64,000 bases of DNA from Streptomyces erythrochromogenes (GTDB lineage Bacteria; Actinomycetota; Actinomycetes; Streptomycetales; Streptomycetaceae): assembly GCF_036170895.1 (NCBI RefSeq), contig NZ_CP108036.1, positions 6,069,501-6,133,500 of the forward strand, read 5' to 3'. How positions within the stretch are numbered: the stretch's first letter is position 1; every line of letters begins with the position of its first letter. This document shows positions 1-10,114 of this stretch, piece after piece. A program made the translations under genes and the position numbers. The notes below the pieces were generated by a model. That model did not search any database, was not told where the DNA came from, and saw only the letters and a program-made list of their open reading frames with translations.

Positions 1-141
1 GAACCGGCCGACGTGGGCGACGCCGCGGTCTTCCTCGCCTCCGACCGGGCGCGGTACGTGAGCGGGGCGAGCCTGCTCGTGCACGGCGGCGGGGAGCGCC
101 CGGCGTTCCTGGATGCGGCAACTGTCAACAAGGAGAGCTGA
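1..141 (+). CDS. SDR-family oxidoreductase, C-terminal fragment (cut by window edge)
   Basis: The window opens inside a reading frame that ends with TGA at 139-141. The last 46 residues include a stretch of the type FLASDRARYVSGASLLVHGGG, which is the usual C-terminus of a classical short-chain dehydrogenase/reductase (strand and loop that close the Rossmann fold, followed by the G-G pair). The catalytic part lies outside the window, so substrate and cofactor cannot be judged. The next SDR gene starts one base after the stop, which implies an operon with it. Confidence 0.8.
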   Translation, partial: EPADVGDAAVFLASDRARYVSGASLLVHGGGERPAFLDAATVNKES

Positions 142-142
142 G

Positions 143-1060
143 ATGGCGGGACTGTGCGAGGGCCGGGTCGTGATCGTGACGGGCGCCGGGCGGGGGCTGG
201 GCCGGGCCCATGCGCTGGCCTTCGCCGCGGAAGGGGCGAGGGTCGTCGTCAACGACCTGGGCGTGGGCCTGGACGGGCTGCCCGGGCCGGAGAGCCCGGC
301 GGCGCAGGTGGTCCGGGAGATCGAGGCGCTGGGCGGCGAAGCCGTGGCGCACGGCGGGGACATCGCGACCCCGCAGGGCGCGGACTCCCTGGTGGAAGCC
401 GCCCTCGACGCCTTCGGGCGCCTCGACACGCTCGTCAACAACGCCGGGTTCCTGCGGGACCGGATGCTGGTGAACCTGGACGAGGACGACTGGGACGCCG
501 TCATGCGGGTCCACCTGAAGGGCCACTTCCTGCCGCTGCGGGCCGCTGCCGCGTGGTGGCGGGCGGAGGCGAAGGCCGGCCGGCCGGTGGCCGCCCGGGC
601 CGTCAACACCTCCTCCGGGGCGGGGCTGCTGGGCTCCGTCGGCCAGGGCAACTACAGCGCCGCCAAGGCGGGCGTCCTCGGCCTCACCCTGGTCGCGGCC
701 GCCGAGATGGGCCGGTACGGGGTCCACGTCAACGCGATCGCCCCGGCCGCGCGGACGCGCATGACGGAACGGGCCTTCGCGCAGACCATGGCCGCCCCCG
801 AGGACGGCGGCTTCGACGCGATGGCCCCCGAGAACGTGTCACCGCTCGTGGTCTGGCTCGGCGCGGACGCCTCGGCCGGGGTCACCGGACGGGTCTTCGA
901 GACCGAGGGCGGCCGGATCACGGTCATGGAGGGCTGGCGGCCGGGCCCCACCGCCGACCGCGGGGCCAGGTGGACCCCGGCAGAGGCGGGCGAGGCGGCC
1001 GTCAAGCTCCTGGCCGCGGCCGAACCGCCGCTCCCGGCGTACGGATCCGGCCCGGCCTAG
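143..1060 (+). CDS. Short-chain dehydrogenase (hydroxyacyl-CoA/steroid-type SDR)
   Basis: A 305-residue NAD(P)-dependent SDR. ATG at 143 was chosen over an upstream GTG because AAGGAGAG lies just before it and the previous gene stops at 141. Visible motifs are TGAGRGLGRAHA (cofactor-binding glycine motif, about residues 14-25), NNAG (central strand) and YSAAKAG (catalytic Tyr and Lys). The acidic residue after the second strand (VVNDLG) resembles the multifunctional-enzyme type 2/hydroxyacyl-CoA dehydrogenase group, and the C-terminal tail with EGWRPGP is also typical of that group. The likely role is oxidation of a 3-hydroxyacyl-CoA or hydroxysteroid in cytoplasmic catabolism. It sits directly after another SDR in one operon. 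The exact substrate is unknown. Confidence 0.85.
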   Translation: MAGLCEGRVVIVTGAGRGLGRAHALAFAAEGARVVVNDLGVGLDGLPGPESPAAQVVREIEALGGEAVAHGGDIATPQGADSLVEAALDAFGRLDTLVNNAGFLRDRMLVNLDEDDWDAVMRVHLKGHFLPLRAAAAWWRAEAKAGRPVAARAVNTSSGAGLLGSVGQGNYSAAKAGVLGLTLVAAAEMGRYGVHVNAIAPAARTRMTERAFAQTMAAPEDGGFDAMAPENVSPLVVWLGADASAGVTGRVFETEGGRITVMEGWRPGPTADRGARWTPAEAGEAAVKLLAAAEPPLPAYGSGPA

Positions 1061-1083
1061 GGGGCGACCGGCCGATCAGGGCG

Positions 1084-1815
1084 CTACTTCGCGGACACGG
1101 CCGAGGCCGTGTCCGCGGACGGCTTCTCCAGGCCGAGCATCTCCAGGGCCGAGTCCATCTCCGCCTGGAACAGCACCCGCGGGTTCGCGTCCGGGCCGAA
1201 CTGGCGGTAGACCTCCAGCGCGACGGGGCCGTACATGCGGCCCCACACGCGCAGCGACGCCAGCAGCGCCTGCGGCGGGAGGTGGGGGAAGCACTCGCGG
1301 GCGAGCGCGGCCAGGGAGGGGACGAAGTCGGCCCACTCCGCCTCGGCCCGCTTGAGCTGCTCGGGCGCCTGCGGCCAGGCGGCGTCGACCAGGCCGAGGA
1401 GGATCATGCAACATCGGCGGGCGGCCGCCACGACGATGTCGGCCGTCGGGGCGTACCCGGGGGAGCTGTCCCCGTAGGTGAGGCGGAACTCCGCCGGGTG
1501 GGTGCGGGCCCACTCCCGGAAGGTGCCCGCGACCGCGAGCAGCCGGGCCGCGGTCGCGTCCTCGGGCAGCGCGTCCCGCGCCGCCTCCTGCTGGTCGGCC
1601 AGCCGGTTGTACGTGTCCGCGGCCAGCGTCGCCAGCAGGTCGTCCCGGGTGTCGAAGTACCCGTACAGGGCCGCCGCCGTCATACCCATCTCGCGCGCGA
1701 TGCCGCGCAGGGTGATCCCCGCGACGTCACCGGCGGCGAGCAGGTCGAGTGCGACCTCCTTGATCTGCGCGGTGGTCTCGATCCGAAGGCGTTCGCGGCG
1801 GGACAGGGTCTGCAT
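1084..1815 (-). CDS. TetR/AcrR-family transcriptional regulator
   Basis: A 243-residue repressor-type protein. The N-terminal HTH is clear: a helix from about residue 16 (IKEVALDLLAAG), then ITLRGIAREMGMTAAALYGYFDTRDDLLATL, the canonical TetR recognition region. The C-terminal ligand domain is of the kind often seen in Streptomyces TetR proteins with a WHG-like fold (FREWARTHPAEFRLTYG near residue 100). It is convergent with the SDR ending at 1060. Its promoter lies between 1816 and the end of the permease remnant and contains AAAC-ACC-GTTT, a possible autoregulatory site. It could control the neighbouring SDR/MFS genes, but nothing in the sequence proves this. Confidence 0.9.
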   Translation of the reverse strand: MQTLSRRERLRIETTAQIKEVALDLLAAGDVAGITLRGIAREMGMTAAALYGYFDTRDDLLATLAADTYNRLADQQEAARDALPEDATAARLLAVAGTFREWARTHPAEFRLTYGDSSPGYAPTADIVVAAARRCCMILLGLVDAAWPQAPEQLKRAEAEWADFVPSLAALARECFPHLPPQALLASLRVWGRMYGPVALEVYRQFGPDANPRVLFQAEMDSALEMLGLEKPSADTASAVSAK

Positions 1816-1865
1816 GGCGGGGGCTCCTCCTCAGGGACAGGGCGAGAGTGTCGCACCCCCCGTAC

Positions 1866-1876
1866 AAACACCGTTT
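1866..1876. promoter_or_regulatory. Possible TetR operator upstream of the 1084-1815 gene
   Basis: The inverted repeat AAACACCGTTT lies about 50 bases upstream of the TetR start, inside an AT-richer patch (ACAAACACCGTTTACTTACC) that would also hold the minus-strand -10 region. Size and position fit a TetR autoregulatory operator. The match is short, so this is tentative. Confidence 0.3.
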
Positions 1877-1878
1877 AC

Positions 1879-2827
1879 TTACCTTACCGTGTTGACGAAC
1901 CGCAACTCGCCGGTCCTCCGCCGGCCCCGCGTGAGGACGCGGGCGACCAGCACCACCCCCAGACTGCCCAGGCTCATCAGCAGTTGGGGCCGCGTCTGCG
2001 CGGTGAACAGCACGGAGCACAGGACCGCCGACAGCGCCAGCACCACCAGCACCGTCAGGTACGGGAAGCCCCACATCCGGAAGGTCATCCTCTCGGGCTC
2101 GGTGCGCTCGGTCCGGATCCGCAGCACGAACTGGGAGACGGCGATCCCCAGATACATGATGACGAGCACGGCACCGGTCGAGTTGAGCAGGAAGGGGAAG
2201 GTCCGCCCCGGGCTCACCGCCTGCGCCGCGACCGCCCCGCAGCCCACCACGGTGCCGAGCAGCACCGCCCGCCGCGGCGCGGCCGCCCACCGCGGCGCGT
2301 CCCCGTGCCCGGCCAGCGTGTGCAGCATGCGCGAGGAGGCGTACAGCGTGGAGCCCAGTACGGACATGAGCGCGGTCAGGATCACCGCGCTCATCGCCGA
2401 CGCCGCGAAGGGCACGCCGATCCGGTCCAGCGCCGTCACGTACGGGCTCTCCCCGCCGGAGATCTGCGGCCAGGGCACGATCGCGACCACCAGCAGCACC
2501 GAGCCGAGGAAGAACACCAGGATCCGCCAGACGATCTGACGGGTGGCCCGCGCGACGGCCCGGCCCGGATCGGGGCACTCGGCGGCCGCGACCGCCACGA
2601 TCTCCGTCCCGCCGAAGGCGAAGACGACGCCGACGGTGGCGGTGAGGACAGCGCCGGGCCCGTGCGGGGCGAACTCCCCGTGCGCCGTGAGGTTCCCCAG
2701 CGCCGGACCCGGCCGGGCCGCGTGCGGGAGCGGCGACGGCGTCGGTGGCGGCGAGCGGGCCGGCCATCCCGGCGCCCGCGGCGACGGCGGAGGCGGCGAG
2801 GAATCCGCGGCGGTCCAGGTTCGGCAT
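1879..2827 (-). pseudogene. Chimera: Tat signal peptide joined out of frame to the C-terminal half of an amino-acid permease
   Basis: From ATG at 2827 (AAGGGA ribosome site upstream) the frame encodes a clean Tat leader (MPNLDRRGFLAASAVAAG, then an Ala-rich stretch to about residue 35) belonging to some exported protein. From about 2740 downwards a different frame reads as an APC-superfamily permease, with GNLTAHGEF, an FAFGGTEIVAVAAAE helix and the segment up to the stop at 1879. That part has several hydrophobic helices but lacks roughly the first five of the family's twelve. The internal ATG at 2598 gives a 239-residue open frame, too short to be a working permease. The likeliest reading is a deletion that joined the first codons of one gene to the middle of another in the same orientation, with a frame change at 2700-2750. 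Confidence 0.7.
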
Positions 2828-2957
2828 GACAGGTTCCCTTGCGTGGCGCGAGTGCGGTACGTGGTGGGGGGCTGTGCGGTGGGGGAGGGGAGCCGGGCCC
2901 CGGAGCGGAGCGGGGGCTCGATGCGTCTCCGGGGCCCGGCGTCGGAGGGGCGGGCCG

Positions 2958-3704
2958 TCAGGCGTTGGCGCCGCCGTCGACGGTCAGCGTGGTGCCCGTG
3001 ACGAACGAGGCCTCGTCGCTCGCCAGGTAGAGGACGGCGCTCGCGATCTCCTCGGCGCGTCCGTAGCGTCCGAAGACGTTCAGGCCGCGTTGGAAGTCGG
3101 CGGACGGGCCGTCGGCCGGGTTCATGTCGGTGTCGATCGAGCCGGGGGCCACCTGGTTGACGGTGATGGCGCGCTCGCCCAGGTCACGGGCGAGACCCAC
3201 GGTCAGGCCGTGGACGGCCGCCTTCGACATGGCGTACGCGGTGAAGCCCGGCGCGGGTACCTGCGTGGCGAGGCAGGAGCCGATGTTCACGATGCGGCCG
3301 CCGTCGGGCATGGACCGGGAGACGGCCTGGGCGGTGAGGAAGGCGCCGCGGACGTTGATGTCCAGGGTCCGGTCGAGGGTGGCGAGCGGCACCTCGGCGA
3401 GCGGCGGGCAGGTCATGTCCGCGTATCCGGCGTTGTTGACGAGGATCCGCACCGGGCCGAGTTCGCGCACGACGCGGTCCACGGCCGCGGTGACGGCCTC
3501 CGCGTCGGCGGCGTCCGCCTCGACGGTCACGGCGCGCCGGCCCAGCGCCCGTACCTGGCCGGCTACTTCCTCGGCCTGCTCCTTGTTCGAGCGGTAGGTG
3601 ATCGCGACGTCGGCGCCGTGGGCGGCGAGCGTGCGGGCGATCTCGGCGCCGATGCCGCGGGAGCCGCCGGTCACCAGGGCCACGCCGTGGAGAGTGGTCG
3701 TCAC
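2958..3704 (-). CDS. SDR-family NAD(P)-dependent oxidoreductase (FabG-like)
   Basis: A 248-residue classical SDR. ALVTGGSRGIGAEIA near the N-terminus is the cofactor motif, YRSN after the second strand suggests NADPH preference, NNAG is present, a Ser lies in NIGSCLA, and the catalytic pair is in YAMSKAA. The C-terminus SFVTGTTLTVDGG is complete. The MFS exporter starts 52 bases upstream on the same strand, so the two probably form one operon. This arrangement is common for small-molecule export or detoxification sets. The sequence suggests a 3-oxoacyl/ketone reductase fold but does not fix the substrate. Confidence 0.88.
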   Translation of the reverse strand: MTTTLHGVALVTGGSRGIGAEIARTLAAHGADVAITYRSNKEQAEEVAGQVRALGRRAVTVEADAADAEAVTAAVDRVVRELGPVRILVNNAGYADMTCPPLAEVPLATLDRTLDINVRGAFLTAQAVSRSMPDGGRIVNIGSCLATQVPAPGFTAYAMSKAAVHGLTVGLARDLGERAITVNQVAPGSIDTDMNPADGPSADFQRGLNVFGRYGRAEEIASAVLYLASDEASFVTGTTLTVDGGANA

Positions 3705-3756
3705 AATGATTCCTTTTCTGTGTGCGGGAGTGGGGTGGTCTGGAAGGGTGCCGGGC

Positions 3757-4962
3757 TCAGGCCGCGGCCGGCTGCCGCTCGGGGGCGGCCGGGGCGCAGC
3801 CGCCGGTGCCGCCCTTCGCGCTCCGCAGGTCCGGGAGGAGGGTGAACAGACCGAGGAAGGCCATGATCACGCCCAGTACGAGCGGGGCCCGGAGCCCGTA
3901 GGCGTTGATTCCGACACCGCCGAGCCAGGAGCCGATGACGATGCCGAGAGTGATGAAGGACGAGTGCACGGTGTTGACCAGCGGGCGGGCGTTCGCGGTG
4001 CGCTGGACCCGGGTGATCATGCAGGGGTTCATCGTGACGCCGACCAGGCCGATGCCCATCATGAAGATCAGCGCGGGCGCGGTGACCTCGGCGAAGACGG
4101 CGAAGCCGGCGAGGAAGACCATGTTCAGGCCGAGCCCGACGAGCTGGGTCACGATGGTGTGCTTGTCGGCGAAGCGGCCCACGATGTTGTTGCCGACGAC
4201 GGTCGCCGCTCCGTAGGCGACCAGCAGCCCGGGCACCGCGCCCTCGCTGAAGCCCGTGAGCTCGGTGAGGATCGGGGTGAAGTAGCTGAACGCGGAGAAG
4301 GTGGCGCCGATGATCAGCGTGGAGGTGGAGAACACCAGCCACAGCCGCGGGTTCTTGAAGGCGCGCATCTCCTCCTTGACGGAGGAGCCGCCCCCCGACT
4401 GGGCGCCGGTCACGGACGGCACGCCGAAGACCGTGGCCAGGGCCGCGACGACGGTCAGGGCGGAGATCGCCCAGAACGCGGCCCGCCAGCCCAGCTGACC
4501 GCCCACGAAGGTGGAGATGGGCAGGCCGAGCAGGGTGCCGAGCATCAGGCCGTTCATCGCGGCGCCGATCGCCTTGCCGCGCATCTCGGGCTTGGTGATC
4601 TCGGCGACGACCGAGAGCGACACGCCGAAGAAGGCGGAGGAGGCGACACCGGTGATGACGCGGCCGATGGCCATCGTGAGGTAGTCGGTGGACAGGGCGG
4701 CCAGGATGTTGCCGCCGAGGAAGACGGCGAAGAGGACCATCAGGGCGCTCTTGCGCGGGAGCTTCAGCACCGCGGTGGCCAGGAACGGCCCGCCGAGGGC
4801 CATGGCGACGGCGAACGCCGTGATGAGGTAGCCGACTTGGGGGATGGTGGCCCCGACTCCCTCGGAGATCTGGGGCATCAGGCCGGCCACCACGAATTCG
4901 CTGGTGACCATGGCGAAGATGCCGAGGGCGAGGACGTACACGGCCTTGGGCACGGCCGTCAC
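3757..4962 (-). CDS. MFS drug/metabolite exporter (DHA1, AraJ-like)
   Basis: A 401-residue major facilitator protein with about 12 hydrophobic segments. It starts with VYVLALGIFAMVTSEFVVAGLMPQI, the signature first helix of DHA1 sugar/drug efflux proteins, and has GRVITGVASSAFFGV and GNNIVGRFADKHTI (loop 2-3 and 8-9 type motifs). It sits in the cytoplasmic membrane and probably exports a small molecule by proton antiport. The promoter region (4963-5096) carries a perfect 10-bp palindrome, AACGATCGTT, of TetR-operator style. The gene that should encode the local TetR repressor (5097-5849) has lost its DNA-binding domain, so control may now be lost or depend on the TetR at 1084-1815. Confidence 0.9.
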   Translation of the reverse strand: MTAVPKAVYVLALGIFAMVTSEFVVAGLMPQISEGVGATIPQVGYLITAFAVAMALGGPFLATAVLKLPRKSALMVLFAVFLGGNILAALSTDYLTMAIGRVITGVASSAFFGVSLSVVAEITKPEMRGKAIGAAMNGLMLGTLLGLPISTFVGGQLGWRAAFWAISALTVVAALATVFGVPSVTGAQSGGGSSVKEEMRAFKNPRLWLVFSTSTLIIGATFSAFSYFTPILTELTGFSEGAVPGLLVAYGAATVVGNNIVGRFADKHTIVTQLVGLGLNMVFLAGFAVFAEVTAPALIFMMGIGLVGVTMNPCMITRVQRTANARPLVNTVHSSFITLGIVIGSWLGGVGINAYGLRAPLVLGVIMAFLGLFTLLPDLRSAKGGTGGCAPAAPERQPAAA

Positions 4963-4978
4963 AACCTTTCTATGGATA

Positions 4979-4988
4979 AACGATCGTT
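4979..4988. promoter_or_regulatory. Palindromic operator in the MFS promoter
   Basis: AACGATCGTT is a perfect palindrome 17 bases upstream of the MFS start, close to an AT-rich stretch (TATGGATAAA) that could be part of the promoter. TetR-family repressors of exporter genes typically bind sites of this form and position. The binding protein is not known. Confidence 0.45.
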
Positions 4989-5096
4989 CCAGAATTCGGG
5001 CAGGCGCAACCCAGGCGTGGTGCAGAGGGAATGGGCGCCGGTCGGATGCCGGTCAGGCGGGCGCCGGGCGGTTGTCGGATGGTCTTCAGGTGGTCG

Positions 5097-5849
5097 TCAG
5101 GCGGTACAGGACAGGCCCTGGAGGGCCTGGTCGACGACCTGCGCCAGGTAGTCCCGCCCCGCCGTCCGCTCCATCACGCGCAGCCCATGGGTGAGGGTGA
5201 CGAGGAAGCGGGTGGCGGACCGTACGTCGGTACCGGGCGCCAGCTCGCCGGCGGCCCGGGCCCTCAGCAGGAGGTAGGCGAAGGCCTCCTCCAGCGAGCC
5301 CAGCGCACCGCCGAGCCGCTGCGCCGCCTTCCCGTCCCCCGGCAGCCGCTCCAGTACGCCGTGCGTGACCATGCACCCGCCGCGCAGCGGGTCGGCCAGC
5401 GCGGAATCGACGTACGAGAGGAGGCCCGCAGGACCGGCCGGGCCGGTGTCGGACTCGGCGAGGGTCGGCCACATCCCGCGGGCCACCTCGTCGTCGAGGT
5501 AGCCGGAGTAGATGCCCGAGTCCATGCCGATCATCGCGCACCAGCCGACGGAGACGTCCCCGGCGGAGAGGATCTCCAGGAGTTCGGCCTGCTGCATCGA
5601 GGTCAGCTCCGGACCGCCCCAGGTCTTGGGCATGGCGGCACGGAACACCCCCGCGCCGCGGAGCAGTTCCACGATGTCCTCGGGCAGCCGGCGCCCGTCC
5701 TCGATGCGTGCGGAGTTCTCCCGCAGGAACGGTACGAGCTCGCGGGCGCGGTCCAGGATCGCCTCGGCGGTGTCGGGTACGTACGGCGTCGTCGTCATCA
5801 CGTTCTCATCAGGGGTGCGGGTCGGGTGGGACGGTGCGGCGGCGCTCAC
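5097..5849 (-). pseudogene. In-frame fusion of an acyl-CoA-dehydrogenase-like monooxygenase N-terminus to a TetR C-terminal domain
   Basis: The 250-residue open frame starts with a GTG that overlaps the previous stop as GTGA. Residues about 18-130 match the N-terminal helical domain of ACAD-fold flavin monooxygenases (HsaA/HpaB-like proteins): RLPEDIVELLRGAGVFRAAMP, then WGGPEL, and SAGDVSVGWCAMIG. From about residue 135 the sequence changes to a TetR ligand-binding domain: RGGCMVTHGVLERLP, LEEAFAYLLLRARAAGEL and a GLRVMERT helix. Neither half is complete: the flavin/substrate core of the enzyme and the TetR HTH are both missing. A deletion of the sequence between two adjacent same-strand genes explains it. 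A working protein is unlikely, although a ligand-binding TetR core could still fold. Confidence 0.65.
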
Positions 5850-6535
5850 GCGTAGCGTCCGGCGGCCATGACCCCGAGGGGGTCGACGGCGGTGCGCAGG
5901 GCGCGCTGGAGGGCGGCCTCGGCGGCGGCGCCCCCCGCGACGGAGCGGGCGTGCCCGGAGTCGAGGCGGTAGGGGCGCAGGCCGGCCTCGCCGAACCAGG
6001 TGTGGGCGAGGTCGAGGGCGCTGTGGGCGGCCTCGACCTGCGTGGCCCGGTCGAAGGGGAAGGACACGACGAGGTCGATGACGTCGGCGTCCCGGGCGTT
6101 GACCGTGGAGCCGGGCCGGATGCCGGTGGCGAGGTGGATGCGGTCCAGGATGTCCAGGGCCCGCACCACCGACGCGCCGTCGAAGGGCAGGAACGGCAGG
6201 AAGAACAGCCAGCCGTTGCCGTCGGCGTCCACCCGGTCGGCGGCCGCGCCGGTGGCGGAGGCGAGCATGCGCTCGTTGTGCGCGACCGAACCGCGGTAGG
6301 CGGCGTCCACCACGTGGGCGACGACGTCGTCGTCGGCGGGGGGCTGCCCGTCGCCGGCAGCGGCCGAGGTGAACAGGCCCGTCCCGGCGATCTCGTCCAG
6401 CAGGGCCGCCTTGAGGGCGGCGGCCGAGCGGTCGGTGCCCTCCACGCTCATGTGGGCGACGTAGCCGCCGGCGGTGTCCCCGCCTGGCGTCGGCGAACTC
6501 CTCGTCCGCAACGGACTGGAACGCGACGCCGTCAT
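5846..6535 (-). pseudogene. C-terminal fragment of a vanillyl-alcohol-oxidase/4-cresol-dehydrogenase-type FAD oxidase
   Basis: A 229-residue frame whose ATG shares its A with the stop of the flavin reductase (TGATG). The C-terminal part fits the cap/C-terminal region of VAO-type FAD-linked oxidases: WLFFLPFLPFDGA, a VNARDADVIDLVVSFPFDR strand pair, and the end ALRTAVDPLGVMAAGRY, equivalent to the family's DP-G-AAGRY ending. The whole N-terminal PP-loop FAD-binding domain (about 250 residues) is absent, and the first 25 residues look unrelated. It is therefore a 5'-truncated gene still inside its operon. The ancestral enzyme would oxidise a para-substituted phenol. Confidence 0.6.
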
Positions 6536-7026
6536 CAGCTCATGTTCACCGCGAGCCCGGGCCGCACGTGCTCCACGCGGGCGAGGAAGAGCGTGGGGTC
6601 CCCGCCGGGGAACCGCTCCTCGATCCGGCAGCCGAGCGAGGCCAGGGCGCCGGGCAGGTACGGGTGGGAGCCTTCGCCGTCGGTGGTGAAGTGCCCTTCC
6701 AGGTCCCGCCCGAAGGGCTTGTCGCGGGAGGCGAAGAGCCGCGCCACGTCGCCCTGGCGGTCGGAGAGCAGGTGGACCTGGAGCTCTCCGCTGGAATCGA
6801 TCGCCGGATACGTGCGGGACGACTTCATGACGGAGACCAGGACGCGGGGCGGGTCGAGCGAGATCGAGACGAACGAGTTCGCGGTCATCGCCGCCGCGCG
6901 GTCGCCCCGACCGGACGACAGGACGGTGACGCCCGTCGGGAACAGCCGCATCACGGCCCGGAGATCGTCCGGCGGCGCGGATGCGGATCGGGGTACGGGC
7001 CTGGCTGGGCCCAGAGTTGTGGCCAT
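6535..7026 (-). CDS. Flavin reductase of a two-component monooxygenase (possibly 3'-shortened)
   Basis: A 163-residue flavin reductase-like protein. LFPTGVTVLSSGRGDRAAAMTANSFVSISLDPPRVLVSV is the classical start of the split-barrel FMN/FAD reductases that feed reduced flavin to HpaB/HsaA-type oxygenases, and LGCRIEERFPGGDPTLFLARVEHV follows. Family members usually end a little later with a YY/G-G-Y element. Here the protein stops right after the VEHV strand, so the last strand may be lost. First gene of the minus-strand operon, with a 21-bp near-perfect palindrome in its promoter. Its oxygenase partner downstream is reduced to a fragment. Confidence 0.75.
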   Translation of the reverse strand: MATTLGPARPVPRSASAPPDDLRAVMRLFPTGVTVLSSGRGDRAAAMTANSFVSISLDPPRVLVSVMKSSRTYPAIDSSGELQVHLLSDRQGDVARLFASRDKPFGRDLEGHFTTDGEGSHPYLPGALASLGCRIEERFPGGDPTLFLARVEHVRPGLAVNMS

Positions 7027-7058
7027 GTCCCCCCTCCTCAGGAGTTATCGGCGGAAGA

Positions 7059-7079
7059 AAACTTAACAGAGTTTAGTTT
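7059..7079. promoter_or_regulatory. 21-bp near-perfect palindrome in the flavin-reductase promoter
   Basis: Half-sites AAACTTAAC and GTTTAGTTT (8 of 9 positions symmetric) flank a 3-base centre, 33 bases upstream of the flavin-reductase start and inside the only AT-rich stretch of the region. Size and symmetry fit a TetR- or MarR-family operator. The obvious candidate regulator is the TetR whose C-terminal half survives at the end of this operon. Confidence 0.55.
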
Positions 7080-7231
7080 CGATGGAAACCCAGGTCAGAG
7101 GCCCATCGATCGCCTTTATCGCAATCGAAATAGGCTTTGGATCATGGAACTAACGGAGGAGGTCGGGCCGGTGGCCCGGCCTGCAACGCCGGCGGCCGCA
7201 GGGGCCGGTCCGCGGAGGCCGGAAACGGAAG

Positions 7232-7264
7232 CGGGCCCGGCCCCCTGGCGAGGGGTCGGGCCCG
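7232..7264 (-). terminator. Hairpin terminator of the acid phosphatase gene
   Basis: A 13-bp stem (one G-T pair) with a 7-base loop: CGGGCCCGGCCCC pairs with GGGGTCGGGCCCG. It lies about 135 bases past the phosphatase stop. There is no U tract, as is usual for Streptomyces terminators. Confidence 0.6.
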
Positions 7265-7398
7265 AGTCTTCGTCGGTGCGTTGAGGTATGACTACCCGCT
7301 GGGTCCACCCGCTGAACCGCAGTCAGGCCGTCATGTTGTGCGCGACGGTCCGTGCGAAGATCGTGCACGAAGGGGAACCGGGCGGTTCCCCCCGCGCG

Positions 7399-8076
7399 TC
7401 AGGAGAGCTTGCCGCCGTAGTCCGGGAGCTTGACGGTGCGTTCGGCGTGACCCCCGACCAGGTCGGTGGGGCTGTTTCCGATGTTGGCGATGATCGTGTA
7501 GCCGCGCGCCTCGATCTCCGCGCGCTTGGCCGTCTTGTAGGTGCTGACCTCCTCGAAGAGGTCGGGCAGGTCGCGGACGTAGAGCCCCGACACCGGGTAG
7601 CCGACGGCCTTGAGGTTGTACTCGGTGAGGGAGTGGATGATGCCGGGGCGGGCCGTGACGAAGAAGACGGCCACGCCGCGCGCGTGGGCGTACTGGGTCA
7701 GGGCGCGGACCTTGGCGATGGCGGGCGTCGGGTAGGTCCAGAACCAGTGGAAGTCCGTCTCCAGCGAGGTGTTGTCGATGTCGAGGACGAGGGCCGGCTT
7801 CTCGCCGGCGGGCGAGTTCGCGATGCGCTGCTCGATGGCCGGACGGGCCGCGTCGACGGCGGCGGCCACCTCCCGCTGCCAAGTGGCGTAGTCGATGCCG
7901 AGTATCGCCGCGTTCCCGCCCGGCGCGGACGCGTTCGCCGATGAGGAGACGGGCGCGGGCGCGGCGACGGGGGCCGCCTCGGCCGCGGTGGCCGGAACGA
8001 GCGTCAGGACGGCGGCCGCTGCGGCGAGGCCGGCGGCGGCGGTACGGGGCGTTCTGGTGCGGCGGGACAGGCGCAT
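7399..8076 (-). CDS. Secreted HAD-family acid phosphatase (class B-like)
   Basis: A 225-residue exported phosphatase. ATG at 8076 was chosen because GAGGAG lies 7 bases upstream; an in-frame start 60 bases earlier has no such site. Residues about 1-35 form a signal peptide (RRTRTPRTAAAGLAAAAAVLTLV, AEA cleavage area). HAD motifs are complete: ALVLDIDNTSLET (motif I, DxDxT nucleophile), FVTARP (motif II), a Lys in YKTAKRAEIE (motif III) and ANIGNSPTDLVGG (motif IV). The family hydrolyses phosphomonoesters outside the cell for phosphate supply. It is a single-gene transcript with its own terminator. Confidence 0.88.
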   Translation of the reverse strand: MRLSRRTRTPRTAAAGLAAAAAVLTLVPATAAEAAPVAAPAPVSSSANASAPGGNAAILGIDYATWQREVAAAVDAARPAIEQRIANSPAGEKPALVLDIDNTSLETDFHWFWTYPTPAIAKVRALTQYAHARGVAVFFVTARPGIIHSLTEYNLKAVGYPVSGLYVRDLPDLFEEVSTYKTAKRAEIEARGYTIIANIGNSPTDLVGGHAERTVKLPDYGGKLS

Positions 8077-8229
8077 GTGGGGTGCTCCTCGGTCGCGAAT
8101 TGACATGGACGTGACCAGAGTTGGCGAGAACCGCACCCATGTCTACTGGCCGGTAGGAAACTTTTCGCGACCGATCGGTGAATGATCAAGCCAAGTGCGC
8201 GCGGACCGGGGCCACCGGGACCATCGGGA

Positions 8230-10050
<1,821 letters not shown>

Positions 10051-10069
10051 CCCCCGCAGCCCCCGTACC

Positions 10070-10114
10070 GCCTCGTCCTTCCGGCCGGGTACGAACCGGC
10101 CGGAAGGACGAGGC
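10070..10114 (+). terminator. Strong hairpin terminator after the trypsin gene
   Basis: A perfect 19-bp stem (10070-10088 with 10096-10114) and a 7-base loop, starting 20 bases after the trypsin stop. The stem begins GCCTCGTCC and ends GGACGAGGC. Confidence 0.85.

Larger units (their letters stand above)
7027..7398. other. Intergenic region between the catabolic operon and the acid phosphatase
   Basis: 372 bases without a supported gene. It holds the flavin-reductase promoter with its palindrome (7059-7079), an AT-richer stretch to about 7140, and the strong hairpin at 7232-7264 that ends the acid-phosphatase transcript. A 46-codon frame starting ATG at 7144 lacks a ribosome site and runs through the hairpin, so it is not called. 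Confidence 0.6.

Noticed and set aside
154..2829. 891-residue plus-strand Arg/Gly-rich frame
   Set aside because: It runs through the SDR gene in another frame and antisense to TetR and the permease remnant.
7144..7284. 46-codon ORF in the intergenic region
   Set aside because: No ribosome site, and it contains the terminator hairpin.
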